A program made the translations under genes and the position numbers. Below, in pieces: positions 56,689 through 64,000 of a DNA stretch of 64,000 bases (positions within the stretch are counted from its first letter, which is position 1; every line of letters begins with the position of its first letter). The DNA lies in the NCBI RefSeq assembly GCF_032062135.1, contig NC_092859.1, positions 49,930,447-49,994,446 on the forward strand, read 5' to 3'. Source of the DNA: Pyxicephalus adspersus. Taxonomy: Eukaryota > Chordata > Amphibia > Anura > Pyxicephalidae. The notes under the pieces are model-generated. The model was given only the letters and a program-made list of their open reading frames with translations, was not told where the DNA came from and did no database searches.

Positions 56689-58919
56689 TTATCTCTGTGC
56701 TAAAAGTACAAAGAGTTTCTGTATGATAGTTTAAACAAGTCCAAAATCCAGGATGTGATGCAATGGCCTTTTTACATCCTTCTATTTTTTTCCTACATTC
56801 TCCCCCTACCAGGCACCATAACTGACAGTCGAAGGGTTTCCGCAGCATAGTGCTGTTATTCCAGCGTCAAGCAGTGGTCAGGACTGGCTACAGGGTTTAG
56901 CTGATTTAATTAGCAAAGACAAATATTATAGCTGTACTCTTTGCAAATAATTTTATCCAACTGTAATGCAAGCAAGCACAGACTGTAAATCTACATATGC
57001 TGTTCTGTTCTATCTTTAAACCTGTACTGTATTAATTTTCGCTAATAATATATAATAGCTAAAATACCTCATTAGGGTAGTTTCTCAAAATTTCCCATTG
57101 ATATGGCTCAATGGATGGGGTCCTGTCTGAGATAAGGTGTACACCTTTAGTGGGGTTCAGTTGCTGTGATTTAAGAATGATGTATGTGTATTCTGCTGTG
57201 GGTTTCTCTATTTGTATATAAGGCAGTTCAGTGTAGTTGGAACCAATCACAAGTTTGAGTTGCAAATAATGTAATGGTTGTTTATTGCTTTTAGTCCTTT
57301 ACAGTCAATTGACAATATGTATTTGTATTAACTGTTAAATAATATTCTTTTAATATTTATTTGTTTGGAATGTTGTTAATAAAGGCTGCTATGGCTATAA
57401 AATCCCCAAATTTTGGTATGGGGAATTAGAAATGTTGTGGAGAATGACCTACTGCTTTTGCTTTGCAAAAACTCTGCAATTACCTTGTCATCTTCTAATC
57501 ATACTGAATATGCCATTATTAATGTGTTATGCTTATGATGGATATAATAACATAAGCATTTTTTAACATAACAAACTAACCTTATATTATTTTAAGAAAT
57601 GTGACCACACCTAAAACTGGAATTTAATTATCTATGGCCTATATAGTATTATAAATTAAATGCATATTATTAACCATAGCAAACACAATATAACCAATTT
57701 GTTTTTAGTTATCCACAATACCTTAACCAATCAGTGCTTACCCACTAGTATTCAATCCAAACGCACACTTCTAATCTCCCTAAATCCTGTTCTATAGGAG
57801 TAGACTAGGCAGATTAGGTCAAATAGGTAAGTATCCTATAAATAAATAAAAAAAACACGAACAAGAAAAAACATAAAGCTGACATAATTGCATGTTGGAA
57901 ACCATGCAATTGCTAAAACCCCCTATCATTCTTCATAGAATAGATTTAGGAATAAAATGTTGAAAAATATAACCCTAAAATCAAATAATAATAATATTTT
58001 TTTTTTCAACAAATTGATCCTAAAGTGTTATATATAAATCCCCACAATAAATTATACACTTTAAGATTACATACTGCATTTATCATGCAAAAAGGTATAT
58101 AACTTTAAAACAGTTATGGTTTCAGTAGTGAAATTTCCAGTAGTCTCAAAACAAATCTGCAACAATAACAATTCCATTCAAGATAATGAAGGTAGTTTTA
58201 CTTGGTGTGAGGACTTAATCTCATAGCTTTTCACCCGCTACATGAGGGCAATTATATAAACCTAATAAGGGATACTATATTTCTCTCAGATCAAAGGTCA
58301 AAGTATTAAAGATTTTCACAAAAAATACATGGGTTTTAACAGAAAGACCAATAAACTTGAACATGCATGGGTGTAGTATGTAGTATGTACTACACATTGA
58401 TTGAAAATATCTCATCGTCATTTTATCCTATAAAACAAACATACAATTATGTAGTATGTCAACTATAATTTATCTTTAAATCAGTAGTTCACTTTTAAAA
58501 TGTCTATTTCTATATATCATCACTCAAAACAGCCATTAAATGCCAGGATAAAAGTTTAACTTGAGTTCATCCCCAAAATGTTGTATTTTTTTTTGTTTTT
58601 TGGTTGTAGATTTTTTTCCCATTGAAGATAACAGAGTTCCCTTTCTGGGAAACCTGTCAGTCTTTTTCTCTCACCATAAATCCCATTAACCACATGCCAT
58701 ATTTATTATAAATGTGATGTGAGCAGGGTCACAGCCAAAGTAAAGCTCTCCAAGCTACATATCGAGTCATCCTTCGCACGCACGCAGTTGTTAGAAGATC
58801 AAACTCTTCAAGCAGGTGGCATGAGTTTTCCTAGACAAAATAAGGTCCATAGGAAGTTCATGTGATAAGTAGTATGTTCTAAATTTAAACCAGAGGCTTC
58901 AACTGACCGTGAATGAAGC
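56689..58919. other. Unique AT-rich DNA, no gene seen
   Basis: Over 2 kb without a recognisable feature. GTAGTATGTACTAC near 58376 is a local palindrome. Confidence 0.5.
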
Positions 58920-59330
58920 AAGAGGTTTATAGTGCCTTTTGGTCATCTGACCTGTCCTTTAGATAGCATAGCCCTATAAGCATATACCCTCCATTACTCT
59001 TCTTCTTGTAGTAGGGAACAGAAAATTGTGTGGGATTATCAAGGATTTTTAATTCATTATTATGGATATATTTTATGTGCAGAATCACCATGTGTTCAGG
59101 GTGAAGCTGAGCTCGAACCACACAAATATTGCATAGTGCCTTGTTAACGCCAGCAAAGCCTTTTTTATTGCAGAATACTGCAGCCTGTCTGTAGTTTTTA
59201 TTTAATTAATTTTCATCCCGGTAATTGGAAGCAGCTTCTCCCTTTGCTTTCTTAAGGTTTAATGAGCTACATAACTCCTTGCCTCCCACAGAGGGGGGCT
59301 TTGCACAGTACAAAGCAGTAACACCTTCCT
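58920..59330 (-). other. Candidate conserved element or exon
   Basis: The minus strand is open from about 59200 to a TAA at 58927-58929. It contains VFCNKKGFAGVNKALCNIC, VVRAQLHPEHMVILHIKYIH, QFSVPYYKKKSNGGYMLIGL and CYLKDR. The Cys pattern and the closing YMLIGL faintly recall netrin-like (NTR) domains, but that is a guess. CAG|GTCAGA at 58952/58951 could be a donor. The acceptor side (CTGCAG at 59178) lacks a pyrimidine tract. The neighbouring part, with TTTAATTAATTTTCATCCCG and GGTAATTGGAAGCAGC, looks like a conserved enhancer. Confidence 0.3.
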
Positions 59331-59880
59331 GAAGCCCTTTTATTAGTGCATGCACTCACTTTCAGTGGAGTTTGAATACAAATACAATGTATTGCTAACT
59401 ACTGACACTACATCCACTGTAGGTGTGGTCTTCATGAAGAATATACCAAATACAAAAAAAGATTGAAATGTCCTAAAAACCTTTTTACCAACAAGAGATT
59501 GCCGTAATCACAGGGATCGTAGAGGGACACTTAGTAAAAAGCAACTACAAAACAGTCCTCAATAATAACAAAAATACTTACAACAGTACACATCATTTTT
59601 TGATTAAGTCATACCTGTGAAACCTATACAAGCTTGCCCCCAAGAAGATAAGTTTATCGATTCTTCCTTTTCAATCAGAATTATTTTTGATCCCTCAACG
59701 AGTTTCACAGTTAACAATACTGCTTCCTCAAGAGGATAAAAATAAGTATCACAATTTTTCATGACAATATCGAAATACAGAAACAAATTTTATTTAAAAA
59801 AAAGTTTTGTTACTCTCCTCCAAAAACCAACCAACCATATATTCACCAGCAAACTCCTAGATGCAGCCATATAATCTATT
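59331..59880. other. Unique DNA, no gene seen
   Basis: No recognisable feature. Confidence 0.4.
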
Positions 59881-59895
59881 GCAGTTGTAGGGGAA

Positions 59896-60049
59896 AATGT
59901 AAACCCTGATAGAAGGGTTTACATTGTCATATGTCATATGTGGTGATTGTATCATTCGTGTACTGGGTAAGAGTTGCCTGCTAGTGGAATACCTTCTAAA
60001 TCGGCGGCTTCCGATTCCCATGGCGTCCTGCGTTGTGGAGCCGATTTAG
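59896..60049. repeat. Two-hairpin block
   Basis: First stem: AATGTAAACCC (59896-59906) against GGGTTTACATT (59915-59925), 11 perfect pairs. Second stem: CTAAATCGGC (59996-60005) against GCCGATTTAG (60040-60049), 10 perfect pairs around a CpG-containing loop. Probably an old palindromic element. Confidence 0.7.
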
Positions 60050-63000
60050 ACTCAGACCATATAAGTAGGATCATTCTTTTTTTAAGTTATTAGTTTCAAT
60101 TGTGATTTGCATTATCCCCTCTTCCAAAATCTTAAATAGCGTTGCTGTTACTACCCATTTTTATAATACTGTTCAGTGTTCAAAGATATTTGCTAGATTT
60201 TGCTAGGGAAAATGGAGTGTATATGTATGAATTTTGGATCAACACCAATGGCATGTTGGACAATGAATGAACTGAAGGACTGAAATAAATAGGTTTATTT
60301 TGTTTTTTAGGCATAAAAAATTTATGCAGCATGGCATTATGATTTTATAAATGTAAAAGAAAGAGAAGCAATGATAGGGACAGACAATTGAAAAGGTTCC
60401 GTAGTAAGAGCACAGGAAATATCATAAAAAAGCCCACAAATTGTGAAACAGGAGATAGGATCCATTTATCAACAGCATTAGAATATACCAATACCAATAT
60501 CAATACCAATGCATCAAAGTACTTTGCAAAAAAAAATTTTTAGCATTGTATGAAAAATCTAAGGCCACAACATTATTTTGATTTCTCTATTGCAAACATA
60601 AGCAAGACAATTTAGAAAAACAGTTAATTCCACCAGAAACCATCAGCAAATGCCATGGTAAATTGGTAATTTACAAAAATAAATGCAATTTAGGTGGACT
60701 TTAGCCAATCCCAGCAATTTTATTATTTTATTTTATTATTATTGCTGGATTAATTCAGATTGAGATCTGTATTTGTGTATTAGACAAAGGAATGCATAAA
60801 AGTATACTATTATCAAAGAGTTTTTTGATTTTTTGTATACCATTTGTCTTCAATAATACTTTATCTTGACAACTTGTGTTCATCTGTGTATGTGTATGCA
60901 TTGCATATGCCATAATATGGGTAAGGAAAGAAGAAGAAGAAGGCTAGAAGGACACCAGAAAAAGACGTCAGCAGTAGACAAAGGGGAAACCAGGACCTTG
61001 TATTGAGGGGTCAAACTCTGTGTTTGGCCCTTAGTCTTAGTCTTAGACAGGTTAAATACAAATAGAACAGACTTATCTGAATTAGTATAAAACCCAGGCA
61101 GTGACCTTGCTAATGCAGTCATACAAAATGAACAGCCAAGTTTAGGGCTACGCCTTTGGTGGATGAACAAAGTCACAGTACAATGTTGACAAAAAAGATT
61201 TCATAATCCCTTTCTCCAAAATAAGCAAAGCTCTAAAACGAGATTATTTAACTTAGGCGCTTCCACTTTGGTGTTCTGGTGTATTGTTTACCTCCAAGAA
61301 ATTCTGTTTATCCGTTACATAAATATCTTTCGTATGGCTTTTCATATACATAACAGTAATATTATCTGAAAATGGCAAATGCAATGACTACAAAACCTAA
61401 AAGATGGGCTGTCTCATGTACAAAGGAATATTTTAAATATGCAAGGTATAAATGTACCAATAGACAGAAAATGGCAGTTGTCAGATCTTGGATGGGATGA
61501 CACATTTGTCTATGGGACAGCTGCAGATAATCCAGTCTGAAAGAACTGGCAGTAATTGTCCAATTGCTATTGTTCTCCCAAAATAAACTGCCTCTGGGAC
61601 AGTTTCAAGTATGTTGAGTAGTGCATTTTACTCCCACTTCTGTGGTCCAAATAGGAAAACTTGTTCAACCTGAGCAAACCTTTTTACGTCTAAAATTGTG
61701 TTAGAAGTTATCTCGATATGGTCAGGTCATGTTTTCACATCTAACCAGTTTCTGGTGTCTACACCCATCATAACATTAATTCAATTCATCTCGAACTGTT
61801 GTCAAAGAAAAAACGTTGAAGTTGCAGTGTTTCAAACAACAAAATACACAGTTGAAGAGCCCTTATATAGAGCTGGTTCAGGGGCAAAACCATTTCTGTA
61901 ATACGTGCCCAAAAACCTACAATGTGTCCCAGGTTCTGCTTTTAAAAATCTTGGATCAGACAGTTCTGCAATATTCAGCAGTTCTGCAATATTATTCATT
62001 ACCAGCCTTGATCGCTCCAGAGAACTCAAAAATGTGTTTATGTGTGCAGCTCAGCAATGATCAGCAATAATCTAAACTGGTCCTGAAGGGACATCAGGTT
62101 AGCCAATGGCTTTAAGAGTGGGGAAAGGATTGGTTAACGTATTTTTACTGATCCTCTCTCATGCATGTGATCCTGGAGGAGCTTTACTATAAACACTTTC
62201 AGGGTTGTGGCTGTCAAATTCTGACTACCAGTAGACAAAATGTAAACAAGGCAAATACTCATTGTACTTGATTCGTTTAAAATTGTGCAGGTGAGACATC
62301 AGGAGTCTAATAGACCCTTGATGTCTCCATAAAGAGGATCTGTCACCTGTACAATACTTACACATAACAGAGTGGCAGCCCCTTTTGTGATACTAAAAAG
62401 GTGAAGTTAAAAGTAATCAAAGAAATTCAAAACAAAGGACAAAATACTACTGCAAAAACCTGAAGAACGGATTTCTAAACATATAAAAACCTACCTGCAC
62501 AATCTGTATGCATTATGTGTAGGTGAATTGCTCAAAACTGTAATATTGCAATATTGCTGTAAAAATGAAACTGCGAAACACTGCATTGTGGATCATGTGC
62601 TAACACATGTTGCAGTAACACACATTAAAACGTCGTCATTTTACTGCACATTACTTCAGCGCAAAAGCACTTGCTTTTATATATATATTTATATACACAC
62701 ACATACATTTTCCCCCCAGCATTTTAGTGATTCATTTCAATCATGGCTAACGAACATATTTGTGTAGCAACCCAAACAAATATCACTGATTCATTTGAAG
62801 AGCCAAATTGTATGCATCGTGTGAAGATTGATTTTGAGTAAATACCTTGTGGAGACAGGCGTATTGGTATGCATACAGTATGACATGTTGATGTTCTGAG
62901 AAAAATGATTGCAGAAACTCTGCAATGGGACTCAACCTTTGGCACAAAACAGTAGCACCTCATGCATGTCCATTCAAGATGGAATGGCCACGTATTGACC

Positions 63001-63913
63001 TTCCTGCAAATGAGCTGTGAAGACTTTGCAAGCTTGTTGTCTTAGTTGTAAATATCTGCTCAGGAGTCACATGCTAGGTCTTATATACAGCTGTTTGTAC
63101 AGGTCAATTATCAGATATTAAAAGACTGGCAAAATATTACTGTATGCCATTATATTGTGCAGAGTTTATTTTATGCTAGTGTTTAAACAAAGATACAGAG
63201 GTAATGTCAAATTTAGGTCAAAGGACATTGGTATGGAAGTAACAACAAGCCACAGATATAATGATGTGAATATACACACATTAATGGTATCACTGTGAGG
63301 AGGATTGGAGTGATATATTTTTTAAGATGTAACAATGTTTGTGCAGTACATTTCTCCCAAGTACTACAGACCCACTGTACATCCGGGATGCTTTGTATTG
63401 AAAAGTAATTTACTGTATGGATTAAAGCCAGCAACAAATATTTAGTGCTACATATGTAGGTGAGATCTACTTTTTGTCCTGGTGTCACTGAAACAGAATA
63501 TGATGTCACAAAACTTCAGAGTTGTCACCAAAACAAAAAGTTAGGAGAAATCTTCCTATGAGGACAGTTGTTTTGAAAACAACAGTCTAAAAGAGAAATC
63601 CATTCAGGTTGTAGAGATTTTCTCTCACTTCCAGTTGTGTATCCAGGGTATGAATGAAGGGAAATTGTTCAACTGGTACAGAGAAAGCAAACAATTAACA
63701 AACATTTTCCTACTCTATCAAAATTTAAAAAACACAAACAGTTTACCCTTTACACATTTATTTTTCCAAAAAAACATAATTTTATAATCCTATTATAACT
63801 ATTAAGTTTAACAAAGAAAATATAATGATAAAAACACAGATTTAAAAAAAACTGGCCTTTCTAAAACCTAAAAGACTCTCTATGTCTCTTTTGTCAACAA
63901 TTCATTCAGACTC
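60050..63913. other. Unique AT-rich DNA, no gene seen
   Basis: Nearly 4 kb with no gene. It holds an 18-base-period duplication of CAGTTCTGCAATATT (61961-61993), (GAA)n at 60927-60941 and a TA/CA patch at 62678-62706. The minus frames at 60880-61176, 62724-62963 and 63213-63509 lack recognisable domains. Confidence 0.5.
62678..62706. repeat. Short TA/CA microsatellite
   Basis: TATATATATATTTATATACACACACA-type run. Confidence 0.85.
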
Positions 63914-64000
63914 TATAGCTACGTACACACTTCCAATTATTATCGTTGGAAAACGAACGACGAACGATCCTGCACGATATCTACGAACGATCGTATAGCA
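63914..64000. mobile_element. Multi-hairpin MITE family C-like, cut by the window end
   Basis: TATAGCTACGTACACACTTCC then ATCGTTGGAAAACGAACGACG. The end matches family C, but the interior (CGAACGACGAACGATCC) differs, so it is a separate subfamily. Confidence 0.8.

Overview
This window looks like nuclear DNA from an anuran amphibian, most likely a ranoid frog. It is AT-rich, and I recognise no complete host gene, rRNA gene, tRNA gene or CRISPR array. The frog assignment rests on the interspersed repeats: a hairpin family with ends like CCTGATTTATTAA, a TAAAGCTGCGTACACAC-ended multi-hairpin family, L2-type LINE tails with a tRNA-derived SINE sharing the same tail, L1-like LINEs, Tc1-like and mariner-like transposase relics, and many pure (TA)n and (ATT)n microsatellites. 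I recall these families as typical of frog genomes. I could not search a database, so the species is not determined.

Layout. 1-9.6 kb: unique AT-rich DNA with a Tc1-like relic (3.1-3.45 kb), an exon-like dispersed repeat (6.87-7.33 kb) and an L2-type tail (7.5 kb). 10-21 kb: a short L1-like insertion with target-site duplication (10.7 kb), a 1.9-kb 5'-truncated L1-like copy on the minus strand (13.26-15.2 kb), an LTR-like stretch joined to an L1-like C-terminus (18.4-19.35 kb) and the first TACGTACACAC element (20.7 kb). 21-30 kb: mostly unique DNA with two stretches that resemble conserved non-coding elements, a SINE (23.3 kb), a degenerate minisatellite (23.6-24.6 kb) and an unexplained terminal-exon-like block (26.8-27.06 kb). 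30.5-32.3 kb: a nested repeat island, an L2-type LINE on the minus strand broken by a CpG-dense palindromic element and a block of long palindromes. 34.8-35.7 kb: two tandem TACGTACACAC elements. 39-46 kb: a complete SINE with target-site duplication, three hairpin elements (two back to back), a mariner relic and the second exon-like repeat. 46-64 kb: unique DNA with scattered repeats, LTR-like pieces near 52-53 kb, a block near 59 kb that could be a conserved element or an exon, and a truncated TACGTACACAC element running off the end.

The repeats form a non-autonomous and autonomous community. L1-like and L2-like reverse-transcriptase relics could have supplied machinery for the short L1 ends and for the SINE, whose 3' tail matches the L2 tail. 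The miniature elements need transposases that are not in this window. Between the repeats the DNA looks like a gene desert or a very long intron. Several unique stretches carry TAATTA-type motifs and mixed composition, as conserved regulatory elements often do; this is inference without any alignment. I did not find a convincing new biological system. The most unusual items are the two exon-like repeat copies that keep both splice-site-like borders and an open frame, the terminal-exon-like block at 26.8 kb, and the multi-hairpin and long-palindrome elements.
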